64,000 nt of DNA from assembly GCA_037833965.1 (NCBI GenBank), contig AP031351.1, forward strand, positions 1,500,501 through 1,564,500, given 5' to 3'. This document shows positions 10,656-21,446 of this stretch, piece after piece; the first letter of the stretch is position 1; each line of letters opens with the position of its first letter. The notes under the pieces were generated by a model, which saw nothing but the letters and a program-made list of their open reading frames with translations, did no database searches and had not been told where the DNA came from. The DNA comes from Marchantia polymorpha subsp. ruderalis (lineage: Eukaryota; Streptophyta; Marchantiopsida; Marchantiales; Marchantiaceae). The position numbers and the translations under genes were made by a program.

Positions 10656-13079
10656 GAGAAGGTCCATACCCATCCTAGCGCTGTGGGAGTATTGCAATCA
10701 GATCACACATTGGGCTCTTTTATTTCGTTACGGATGAAATCGCAACAAGATTATGCAGACTGATCAACGTTCGTCCTTTCTTCCGACCGATCGTTAGCGG
10801 ACGTTAGACGATGCGACGATGCTCTTCTGAAGCAAAAGCTCGCACAATGAAGAGGCACCTCGTTCGCTGGAATTTGTTCGGAGGGATATGGTCATTAGAG
10901 ACTGTCGTTTCACACCTCGACGGAGTAGTGAGCTGTCGAGCGTACTGCACTTGTGGACCTTCGCACATGCTGCTGTATTTGCTCTTCGTTTGAGCTGAAC
11001 AGTCACTTCTTTCTTAGTTTTGAGAGAAAGCAAGAATTTTAGCTCACAGTACTTTTGGCTTTTGCTGTCCGATGCAGAATTTGGGCACTGAATAGTTACA
11101 AATCCCGATCTGCCTGCAGGTTTATGTCTAGTTCCCCAAACATTCGAACGATTGACAATTTAATCCAGAGCTGTCAAAATCCAAAGCAAATCAAACCGCT
11201 TTACCTGTTGTTCGTATTATCCATATTATCTAGTCAACCTTGAGGTTGACTAGATAGATAATATGTATCCTTGTAGTTAAACAATTTGAGTTTCGACATC
11301 AACATGGTACCATCTCGACTGCGTCATGTTTACGCCAGGTCATCTCGTGGTTGTTCGTCGTTGCTGTTTGGAACATCTCGTCAGAACTGGACAAAAATTA
11401 CTTTCTATTGCTCAAGGGAAGGTCGATGAGCTCACCACGTGAACTATGAACGATGAGCTCAACACGTGAATTGGACCACGAAGGTTAAATTCTGATCGAG
11501 ACACCAGTACTCAGAGCGAAGACTGATAGACGATGCATGTGAATGTGTTGGAACAGACTGCGGAGTTGTGGGAGTCGAAGGCAAATTCATACCGAAGGAT
11601 CAGCAGTATCATCCGCTGACGGAGAAGGGGAATCGTGTGGGAAAGAGCTGCAGAAGCAGATACGAACAGCACTGCCTGTGGAAATCCTCAAACTTCAGAC
11701 CGACGGCGGAGTTTCTGGGCGTGCTCAGATCGTACGAGGAGCACCACAGCAGGTGCGTCGAGGGCCACGATCTGCAGACGGCGCTGGACCAAGGGTCCGC
11801 GCCCAAAGACTGCCAGTACCTCATCTGGAACGATCTGGACGGCAAAGGCAACCAGCTCGTCTCGTTGGTCTCGGCATTCGTCTACGCACTGCTTACCCGG
11901 CGAGTCCTTCTCATTACCCGCGAGGCGCAGCTCCAGCACCTGCTGTGCGAGCCCTTCCCATCTTCCTCGTGGGTTGTCCCAGAGGAGGTACCCCACGTTC
12001 GGCACCGAGCCAAGGAGGCCCGGCACGGCACGTTCTACGCCCGAGCGCTGAACGAAACAGCTCAGGGGAGGCCCGTTACGGCTCCGAAGCATCTGGTTTG
12101 CTTCCTGTCGAACCTGCAGAAGCCGGACGACCTGCGGTTCTTCTGCCCCGGCGAGCAGAAGCTGTTGGAGAAGGTGCCATGGCTGTTCTTCTGGAGCAAC
12201 CAGTACAGCGTGCCGGGGCTCTACTTCGTGCCCGGGTTCCGAGCCAAGCTCAACGCCTGGTTCCCGGACCGGGCGGTTTTCCTCCACGCGGGTCGCTATC
12301 TGCTGAGCCCCCGCGACGAGATATGGCTCCGCGTCATGCGCATCTACACCGCCCACATGGCTCCCGCGGATCGCCGAGTGGGCATCCAGATCCGCGCCTG
12401 GAGCAACGAGTACAAGCCTATCATCACGCGCCACATCCTCAGCTGCGCTTGGTTTTCCGGCCTGCTGCCCAACGTCAGCTCGGCCCGCGGCGCCAACTCG
12501 ACGAGCTCTTCACTAGAGGATGATGACATGGCTACCCCTGTCGAGGATGACGTTGCAAACCGAGATGCTGAAGACTTCTCGGCTGCCCGGGCCGGAGAGC
12601 GAGTTTCTGTGGTGCTGACGTCTCTTCGGCGAGAGTATGCCGAAGGAGTGGCGGAGGCTTTTGCCGAAGGGCGAACGGAGGCTCGGCAGACGGTCACCGT
12701 CCTGAGCCCGAGCGCCGAAGGAGAGCAGCGCACGGGTCGGATGTCGCACGAGCGCAAGGCCATCGCCGACATGTGGCTTCTGAGTTTTGCCGACGATCTA
12801 ATCAGCACGCCCCGATCCACATTCGGGTACGTAGCGCATGGGCTCGCCGGGATCAGACCCATCGTGTTCAATCGATACGGACTCGACCCCGACACTGTGC
12901 CGGATCCACCTTGTCTTCGAACAAATGTTCCGGGTCCGTGTTTCATCGACCACCCTCACCAGATGTCCTGCCCGCTGGACGGGCCGGCCTTTGACATCGG
13001 CGACTCTGCCACTGCTCTTCCGGAAGTTCGGCATTGCTTGCTCCAGTGGGGTGTCGGCGTCTTCGAGGGCGTGGACTAG
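10380..13079 (+). CDS. GT37 xyloglucan-type (galactoside 2-alpha-L-) fucosyltransferase, two exons
   Basis: Family GT37 enzymes transfer L-fucose from GDP-fucose to galactose on xyloglucan, arabinogalactan or related glycans in the Golgi lumen. Exon 1 (10380-10608) encodes a Gly-rich cytosolic tail and a type II signal anchor, about residues 24-46. Exon 2 (11557-13079) starts in the right phase by joining GATT-G to AC-TGC and encodes the catalytic domain, about 583 residues in total. Family signatures are CQYLIWNDLDGKGN with LVSAFVYALLTRRVLL, the GDP-fucose motif RRVGIQIRAW near residue 349, and ADMWLLSFADDLISTPRSTFGYVAHGL near 480, then PDPPC near the C-terminus. The long exon 2 frame lacks an ATG at its left edge; its leftmost in-frame triplet read as a start is GTG. 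This supports the separate anchor exon. A Ser/Asp-rich insert, residues about 385-410, looks less conserved. Acceptor sugar is not predictable. The intron-exon join is my inference. Confidence 0.88.
10614..10652. repeat. (CT)n microsatellite beside a splice donor
   Basis: About 19 uninterrupted CT units start five bases after the GT of the fucosyltransferase intron 1 donor at 10609. Such a tract is prone to length change. It lies inside the intron, so it should not alter the protein unless it affects splicing. Confidence 0.95.
11223..11264. repeat. Near-perfect inverted repeat (hairpin) in fucosyltransferase intron 1
   Basis: The left arm 11227-11240 (TATCTAGTCAACCT) and right arm 11243-11256 are perfectly complementary with a two-base loop. 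Complementarity resumes with ATAT outside a four-base GATA insertion in the right arm. It could be a small palindromic mobile-element footprint or simply a foldback. No gene function is implied. Confidence 0.7.
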
Positions 13080-14950
13080 TTCTGGAATGCCAGTTCTACC
13101 AGCACTCCCACTCCAACAGCATCACGAATTTGAATTGCAGCTAGCTGATCATGCTTATAAGTTGTGCAACCACGTCCATTATCAAAGAATGTAAAATGTA
13201 GTATCGAAGAGCCGATATTTTGCCAGTGAGGAAAAGGGAATGGAAGCTGTAGTGTGTATGAATCTGCTCGCAAGTGCTATTAAGGAGTGCGCCAACAAGA
13301 ATGAGAAAGCAGTTGGAACAATGAAGCAATGTAGGCTTCGTTCTCTTGTAGAGAAAGATCATCGACATCTTTTGTGTCGCAGGAAGTGATATTGCTGGGC
13401 AAAAGGAATGATATTTAGAGCCCGTCTGAAATCCAACGGGACGATGGAACTTTCAAATACGAAGCATAAATAAGGGCATATGCCCCACACAACTCCTGAT
13501 GTGAAACAAAGGCTCTCCAGGCTAATGGTGGGTAAGGTGATTGACATTCTTCTGCAAGAGAATATCTGATACAGTGGCTGAAGTCATTCTTTGTAGAGCT
13601 TCAAGAAGACCACGAACAGTCTTCTAGTATCACGGCGAAATGGGGAAAACAGACGTAAAGTATAATGTTGCGTGTTTATAACTCCTGTGAGCAAAATCTA
13701 TCCTTTTCCTTATCATGACAATCCGTGCAACTTGAATCCAGCCCTAGAATCCAAAGAATAATTTGCATTATAATTGCAGGATCCGGAGAACATAACTAGA
13801 GATTTTGATGATAAAACTGCACTTCTGCGAGCGGGCTTCAAAGTTGTCTGAGCACCGTCTGTTGCAGACGTGCGAATTTATTGACACTATGTTATTAGCA
13901 AAGTTGCAAGCACCATCTGTAACGGTCCTTCAAAGTCCATATGCGTATGTCAGTATGAAATGTGCATGTAAACACGCAAGTCTAGACCTGATGTTTTTAG
14001 CTGAATAGTTATAAGAATGATGCACGCATACTATTGAGAGACAGGCACGCAAAGGTTTAAGGAAAATGAGAACCCTGCTTTCAGCTGATTACGCACTTCG
14101 TATGGAGTTCAGACATTGTCGCGCTTTTCTTGGCCGGAGGAGGGTTCTCGACGAAGTTGTTTAGTCTGATAATCATTTGAAAAATAATTAGCTACAGTAG
14201 ATGAACCGCGATGCTTAGAGGTGTTGAGGACTCACTACAGATGAAGGACTTACTTAGAAAATTAGACGCATGAAAGTGACTGTTCGGAGCTTCCAAGGTC
14301 CCTATCCAAACTCGATACTTGAGCAAAATTGGGCTTTTTCTAGAATCAGCCTCGTAGCTGGATTGGAGTGTAAACCCCAAGCCAAAGAGTACAATACCCT
14401 TCATGAACAGGTCAGTGATGAACGAGTTGGTGGCTGAATTGCTTTCATGGCCAGCCTGCACAAATTTCTAAGGTTCCACAGCATTGTTGACGTTTCAAAT
14501 TAATGAACAGGCTCGCTAAACTCGAACACTCCAAAGACGCCGAGCCTCCAAGAATAAAAAACTGGGGGATGAAACTGGCGTGTGTCAAGCATATGCTGAA
14601 AGGCTATGTTATTGAAAGGCTCATTTATATTCAATCTTCGTGGTCAGCGAAAGGAAATGAAGGGACCAATATTCGGATGTGGCCTCCTGTGACAAACTTT
14701 ACATGCACTCTACAGCAATTTGACAAGTTCAATAACATACACTAGGACAGTGATGAATCTGGTCTCCAGGAGAAATAGCAATAACACAGGTCTCCAGAAA
14801 AATAATTGGAGTATCCATCCACTTTTTCTCTGATTGAAACTCAGCTACCTCGTCGAGAAACTCCGATGAATTTCCTCAGCTGTCTTCGAGGTCTTTTATT
14901 TCTCTCTTCGGCCGCGTCCACCTGCGAGCGACTGATGATTCTTTTCTTTC
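13080..14950. other. Spacer 3' of the fucosyltransferase, no recognised gene
   Basis: The first few hundred bases are presumably the 3' UTR of the fucosyltransferase. Beyond that are only short open frames (for example 14192-14461 minus and 14503-14745 plus) with no known domain, no signal sequence and no convincing splice partners. Confidence 0.5.
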
Positions 14951-14957
14951 GAGTGCA

Positions 14958-15484
14958 ATTCAATTTCCAGGCTTTTTTGCTTCAGTAGTAGCGTGTCTGC
15001 TTCTGGTGCTCCTGCTCGGTGATAGCTCAGACGTGGAAGCTCTGAATCGAGCTCACGTTGCCGAAGTGGGAAACTACATGTACGAACATACCACCGAGCA
15101 CTTGTGCGACTTTCAAGCAGCCAGCGGGCCCGTTCCTCGGAATCCAGTCCGAGAACATCAAGCCTGAGCAGTGTATGGGTAAGAGGGAGTTTCAGGTTGT
15201 GAAGAAGATATAGAACTCAAAGAAAACCTGCACAGGTCAACGAGATCCTCCGGCTGCTTGAGCAATAATTGGACGATGAGTGGAGCAACTTGGCACAGCA
15301 AGCGGCCATCCGACAGCTTAGACTCGAGCTCCTTATCGGACAACGATTCCACATGTACGAACGTAGTCAAGGCCGTGCCATGCATGACCTGGAACTCCAA
15401 ACTCCACAATCCAGGACTTCTTCGAAGGGTACTACTTCTAGAGGTCAACTCCATGTGGACGTACAAGTTGTGGAAACTGCGTAA
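14958..15484 (+). pseudogene. Unrecognised coding-like stretch with a signal anchor, probably interrupted
   Basis: After a plausible acceptor the plus strand reads FFASVVACLLLVLLLGDS, a good signal peptide or membrane anchor, then DVEALNRAHVAEVGNYMYE and on to a stop near 15165. A one-base frame change extends this as FLGIQSENIKPEQCM. A possible intron (donor near 15179, acceptor near 15237) leads to VNEILRLLEQ, a TAA stop, then DDEWSNLAQQAAIRQLRLEL and a 71-codon frame ending at 15484. The sequence looks more protein-like than its surroundings, but needs one frameshift and one stop to be bypassed. I recognise no family. It may be a degenerate gene or a gene whose splicing I have misjudged. 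Confidence 0.35.
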
Positions 15485-15778
15485 ACTCTATTTTCTCTTA
15501 CTTACCATGCATCGAATTTCTGCTGCTTTGCATCCGGCACAGCATCTGCGATTGACTTCACGCAGTCCCCCATGATCTTGATGGTTTATATTTTTTCATA
15601 TGTCTCGAACATTTTTAGCCCACCGACTTACCACATTCAACAGATGGCCTTTTTGTTTTCAATCGTACTCAGTTTTGGATTGTGATGATGAAGTGAACGT
15701 TCTCTCCTGACACTACTCGACCGAAAACTTTTATAATAAAGTCTAATAATCCATATTTCCGTTTTGTTTTTCCTTTTT

Positions 15779-15798
15779 AGCCTTGCCTCCGCAAGGCT
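15779..15798. repeat. Short perfect hairpin AGCCTTGC-CTCC-GCAAGGCT
   Basis: Eight-base arms flank a four-base loop, preceded by a T-rich run. It resembles a terminator stem but is in a plant intergenic region, so it is more likely a transposon end or structural accident. Confidence 0.6.
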
Positions 15799-16389
15799 CA
15801 TTTACCACATTTTTTATTTTGCCTGTTGTGGGGGAGCGCGAGACTACAGGGAGGGGGCTTGTAGGGTCTTATCCTTTACATTCCCTTTGTGCATGGCATA
15901 GCATGAATATAGTAAGTTGTAGAGATTCATGAACTTAGTTTATAATGTGTAGATTTAGTATGTAAAATTTTGATGTAATTTTTGAAAGTTTAGAGCACAA
16001 CTTATTCATTCGAATGTACTAGGTGTGTATATATATCTTATTATGTATAGCATAACTTCAAATAATTATTACTTCGTGATTTGTTATTTTTGGATTTCAA
16101 AACACAAATAATATACGTTGAAGTAAGGTAAACATTTGGGATGACGAAGGAGGATGTGAAATGTGTACACTTGTGTAAACATTCGAGGCTTCTGGCGAAA
16201 AAGAAAACTGAACACATTGTAACGGATATAGACGGGCAAGAATCACGAAAAGAACATATATAAGTTCGAAAGAGATGGAATAAACATAAATGAAAACTTA
16301 TCATACGCACCCACCATCTATGTGCAAAAGGGCAGTTATCGATACGTTTATCGATGGTTTGTTTGAAATTGGCTTACAATGCACGCCAT

Positions 16390-16944
16390 ATCTTATCTTT
16401 CAGGTACTCATGGAACAAAACCTCACTTTTGTCGCCTATGGTACCTACAAACCACTGCGTGCGGGTATCGAACAGTGCACTTTGTACCCAACTACGAGTT
16501 CAGAAGAGCTAGGCAGGTGCCTCCTGCTCTGACAGGGTACTCTCACTACCCTGTTGTTGGTTCCCTGTTGGGTTTCCGAGGTGCATTCAAGTGGTTAACA
16601 GGGAGGAGGATAGAAAAACGTAAAGAGTCTCGAACAAAGATCGTCTTTCCTGGAGATGATCGGTGAGCCTAAACCCCGCCGTTGTGATCTTCAGAATCTA
16701 CCTTACGAGTTTAATCCTATTTTACTCGATGTCAACATGTAGAGCTAAAGTACGTGTTACTGTTGGATTGATAAATGCACGTCCATTCTTCCCAAAATTT
16801 CTATCCTCACATCTCCTTTCAGAATGGAGAATCAGAATGGAGTGCCAAACGGCAAAACCTGGTTCGGGGTTTTTTATGCTAGATGTAGGATCCAAGACTT
16901 TTGACCTTGGTCAACCACCCAAGTTCAGAGGCAACTGTCGCTAA
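16390..16944 (+). other. Two unrecognised open frames in the spacer before ERG
   Basis: The frame at about 16404-16666 begins after a possible acceptor (TTTCAG) and encodes a basic peptide containing FRRARQVPPALTGYSHYPVV and RRIEKRKESRTKI, ending just before a possible donor. A second frame at 16663-16944 encodes a Cys-containing 93-residue peptide. Neither has a domain I know, and I could not connect them into a gene. The rest of 15.5-17.7 kb holds nothing else I can name. Confidence 0.22.
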
Positions 16945-17710
16945 TGATATGGAAAATTCTAGCATGATAATCGATTTGTGAACGTACGTAACGCATGCTC
17001 GTTTATTGGGTAGGCAGAAGTTGATTCTGAGGTATCCCTGGATCATTTCTTGTTAAGCTTGAAAAGAGAACCATCTCATGAATGCTCACGAGATCCATGA
17101 AGCGATCCTTCTAGCTGATATAAGGAAACTTTTTTCTATCCTTAGATCCCTCCTCTCCTCTCCTCTCCGCTTGCTTCGATGAGGCTTTCCATCTCCGAGA
17201 CAACTAGAGTATTTTCTAGAGCAGTAGCTGACAAATCTAAACAGACTGAAACTACTCTGCAAACCTACTAGACAGAGTCTGTTCGGATGCCCGCCTCCAG
17301 CTCAAGACCATCCTGGCAACAAAAACGAAAAAGAGTCAGAACACACTTGCACTTGCAGCTTCCGGAATGTCACGCTTGATTCTTACTAGATAACGGAACC
17401 GGCAGAAAAGAACGCAGAAAAGGGCACATAGCTTGCAACTGTTCTCGTAAGATACTGTGAAACTAAAAACTGGCTTACAATGTAAATCTTTCTACCTTGA
17501 AATCTTACACAATCTGTACTACCAATCTTCCGAAGCAACAACCACAAGGGCCAAACGTTTTCAAATAAGAAGGATTCTCATTTATTCACCTTCAGCGATG
17601 CCTTCAATGAGATCCCCGCAGAGACCAACTCCAATCCTCAATGCTCAAAGAGCAACACGGGATCCAGACATTGATAAGGAACCCCGTAACCCACCGGTGA
17701 CTTCATCAGT

Positions 17711-20700
17711 CTATTCTATTCCAGGCATGTACTTCACATCCAATACCAAGTGCACAGTTACTCCCAAAATTGTCGATAGCTCCTTGCGAGCTTTAATACC
17801 TATTTCTCTGCATCGAATAGCGAATGAAACACCTTTAAGATGAAGAAAAAGCTACAACAGAGAAGAGTATATGCTCATTCCCACTTCCCGAGAGCTCTAG
17901 ATTGTAATCTATACCAGATACTTCAAAGTCATATTGTTCAACCTCGTTTACCAATCTATCAATCATAAGTGAAAGATCCGAAAGTGCAATTTATAGTTAG
18001 ACCTTATAGCTGTTCGTAATTGAAGAAGAGAACAGAACAACAAACAAGCATGCATGACCAGTCCAGTGCTGCACACTCTTTCTCTGGTGAAATTTAAAGA
18101 AAGCCCGAAGGATGACATTCTAGACCGGTTGCATACCCAATAACGGCTCCATTTTTCCCCACAAGAATCTTCTGGTGCTCTTTCTTGGCCACGAGCAAGA
18201 GTTGTTGAATTCTTACTGATCCATCTTTCAATACTTTCCAAGAGACAAGCTTCTGCCTAGTGGTATGGGGCAACTCCTGCACTCAAAACAAATATCCATC
18301 AAAGATAATACATTTCGTAATATATAAGAAAAAGATGTCACTAAAAGAAAGGCCAATCGATTCGTAATAACTGCATAACTGACGTGTTGCGAGCTGTATT
18401 TAACCATTCAAAAAATTACCACAGAAATAACAATTGATGTCCAGTAAGGAAAGAAGGAGATAAATTGCGTGCATCTGCGGTTTAAAAAAGAATAACTATA
18501 CTTAACGACTTAGACAATCTAACATGCACCATCAGCATGATAAATATAATACGAAGTCTGCATAAATGTGAACCGGAAACAAGTGGTGCAAGTCTCGAAT
18601 TAAAGATGCAGATTTGGAGACGGACACATTACTAGACATATAATAAGGGGCTCAACTACTGTAAGCCTGAAGTAGGAACACTTACATTCAGTGGCACTGT
18701 TGACCAGCGTAAAGTCTACGCTACAATGATACTACGAACCAGGGAGATTACAAGCAGATCCACAGAATGCAAGAACTGGCTGTTGTGATTGAGATTGGTA
18801 AAACATTTCCACTTAATAATACCATTAAACTACACGGCACGGCGCTAACCTATCTCACCACTAGCATTCAAAACGAAACGCATCAGCAACTGCACACGCG
18901 GGTCGTGGTAAGTTGCATACAACGTAACTTGGGTCTCAACTTTCTATCCGAGTTCTGAATGAAGGTCACAGTGCAGTATGGTTGTATGGTAATCTTAGTT
19001 TGTTTACTTTCAAAGAAGTTGAACGTAGAAGTTGAACGATGTGAACGTAGGACGAAGACAAATAGGCATTGTCTTAACATCTATGAAAAACATACCTCGT
19101 GCAGGTGTTCAAAAACCTGCTCACGGACAATTTCTAGAGCGATATCACGGTGGTTTGTGTATTCTGCCTCCTCCTCCCAAGGACTAGCAATTGCCTACAG
19201 AAATCATGGAATTAGGTCCAAACAGATGATAGATCGGCGAGTGGTGACCACTAAAAGGGAATCGACCAGGCCAAACTGGCGAAGATGGTCTGAAGTCAAG
19301 AAACAACATGAGGACGAGATACGTGAAAAAGAAGAAAAATGTTGGTCGCTAGTATCTCAAGACAGCACACTAAGGGACTCAAGACTCAACTGTACTTTTG
19401 GTTGTTGCAACTATGCAATATTACAATAATCCTACTTCCTAGGCCTACAGTCCTATCAATTACCTGTTGCATAAGGTAGTCTTTGACGTCTTTTACTCCA
19501 CTTCCGGTCAATCCTGATATCATAAATATTCTGCGAAAAGAAACAGAAGGCTTCTCATTGATCACAGCATTGAATCTGCTCTGGTTGAAAGACTGCAAGA
19601 ACAGAGCATGAAGTCTCTACAATACAAGCAACGTATGAAATTCTTCCAACACTTTTCAAAGTTAAGAATAATAAGTCACATTAAAAAAAAATTACCCGTT
19701 TCTACAGCACTTCCCAATGCCTACCTGTCAAAAGCTGGAAGGCTCTCGTATTCCTTGGCAAGAGGAAGGAGAAGCCTTTTCTGCTCAATCAGATCAACCT
19801 TATTCAAGCACAGAATCTTTTTCTGGTCGACAACCTGTTCCATGCCAAGTTTCTCTATGAGCTTCTTGACTCTTCTGTCGGGCCTGCGACAGTACAGCTC
19901 CACTATTGGTACTAGAAAGAAGACATGTGAATGTATTTTGGCTCCTAAATCACCTATTGCCTGGCAAGACATAATTCAATTTTGACCTAACTGGACAGAG
20001 AGTGAGAAAACTTTAAAAACGGACATACTACCTAATGAAGCTTGCTTTACCTTCTAATCTGACGCTCGGCATCGACAAGGACCACCACAGCTTCGCAAGT
20101 ATCGACTGTCTGCCATGCACTTTGAACCCTACTTTGTGCGTCCACCCTAAGCGGGGATCCTTCTATGTCAAGGTGGAGTCCTGGAGTGTCGTAGAAACAC
20201 TGTCACGACCGGGCACAAGAGGTCAAGCATACGGTGACATGAGATTGATATATTATTCACCCGTGCTTGCAGAAGTGCACCGGATTGCAATTGTAAAGCA
20301 AGAAATCGACACAGGCGAAGCAGTACAACTTGCAGGAAATAGACAATTCACCCCATTCGCAAATTGAAAACCCCAGCCGGAGTGAAGAGTTTTCGTGCGC
20401 AAGTAACAATCAAGAGAATTGCATTCTGTTTCCAAGACAAATTTGTACCAGCTGTGTGTCGCCTTTGGTGTACACACCAAGGTGTTCTCTATGAGTTGTG
20501 TTGGTTTTGCGGGACACAGCAGATACCCGAGTGCCGACCTGCCAATACCATACCACTCCACCTCATAAGGTCCAGTGAACACAACACATAATCGTGCGGA
20601 CTGATCATTCCAAAACTATCACCTCAGTCTGAACTCGTCTCATCTCTACTTGCTCTATGACCTGATAAATAGTGAAGCAAAAGGTCAACTTACTAGTTTG

Positions 20701-21446
20701 TTCGTGAGCAATGATTTTCCAGCATTGGGGGCGCCCACAACAGCTACTCTCAGGGAAAGCTGGTCTTCTTTTCTTACAACTCCTCCTTCCTCCTCTGCTG
20801 CATCTAAGGCAGCTTCTAATAATGCCAAAGCCTGTGCCGAGGCCTTCTTTTCCACGTCCCCATCATCTTCGCTCGAGGAGCTTCGAAGAGCCAAACCGAC
20901 GTCTGCGAAATTATCTACCTCCCTACTTTCTTCCGGAGAAAGCAAAATTTCCAGCTTTCCGCCCTGGTTACTATTCGAGTTGGAAGCTCCATTCGTGGAG
21001 TTTTTCTGAGAGACTTGATCACAAGTGAGCTTCTCTTCCGTAATGCGCTGCGCTTCATCAAATCCAAACGAAACGTCGCCAGAGGAATTTTCGGTAACGA
21101 CATTCCCGACAGTTACAGGTCTGGAAATGTTTCTCGATTCTAATACAGTGCGATTTAGATACTCGGTCCCAGCGGTCCCTGAAGGTCTCTTGGAAATAGT
21201 ACTCTTCCGAGCAGGGACTTCCACAGATGTACCTGAAAATTTCTCAACACAAATGCCACTGTCGGATTCAGTCTGAATTGCGTATCGCCGAATACTATTC
21301 TGGGCACTGGAATCTCCGAGCTGTGAGAAGCTCTCGCAGTCGACAGAGCAGACCCTGTGGTCAAAGTGCAGCCTACCATAAAGCCAGCCTCCAAGCGGTC
21401 GCACTGAAAGGATCGGGTGGATCCGAAGCACACTCTTCCGAAACAT
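17711..21446 (-). CDS. ERG: Era-type GTPase ERG with KH domain, eight exons, probably mitochondrial
   Basis: Era GTPases bind the 3' end of small-subunit rRNA and assist ribosome assembly; plant ERG acts in an organelle. Minus-strand exons join in phase: 20694-21446, 20449-20538, 20051-20199, 19725-19883, 19464-19530, 19096-19194, 18137-18276 and 17711-17807, giving 517 residues. An in-frame TAG just upstream supports the ATG at 21446. The Arg-rich, acid-poor first 25 residues look like a transit peptide; an extended acidic linker of about 200 residues follows. GTPase motifs are GAPNAGKS (238-245), switch-I KTNTTH (262-267), DTPG (285-288), NKVD (358-361) and ISGLTGSG (388-395). The KH domain has DGSVRI, the GxxG loop GKNG (479-482) and ends EIGIKARKEL...VHLVLDVKYMPGIE. 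Every motif residue needed for GTP binding is present. Mitochondrial rather than plastid location is inferred from the ERG family and the N-terminus. Confidence 0.94.

Noticed and set aside
11543..12523. A 326-codon plus-strand frame and a 248-codon minus-strand frame (11688-12434)
   Set aside because: Both overlap the GC-rich fucosyltransferase exon, whose own frame has all GT37 motifs. The overlapping translations are low-complexity Arg/Pro/Ala shadows.
12344..12946. A 200-codon minus-strand frame
   Set aside because: Antisense shadow of the same conserved exon, with no domain.
15779..15798. Bacterial-type transcription terminator
   Set aside because: The stem looks right but the surrounding DNA is plant nuclear with no bacterial gene beside it.
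19721..19972. Acceptor at 19911 for ERG exon 4
   Set aside because: It breaks the reading phase; the acceptor at 19884 restores phase and gives the family-like RQIRRPDRRVKKL join.
20685..21009. Plus-strand frames opposite ERG exon 1
   Set aside because: They are antisense to the conserved GTPase exon and carry only Ser-rich mirror sequence.
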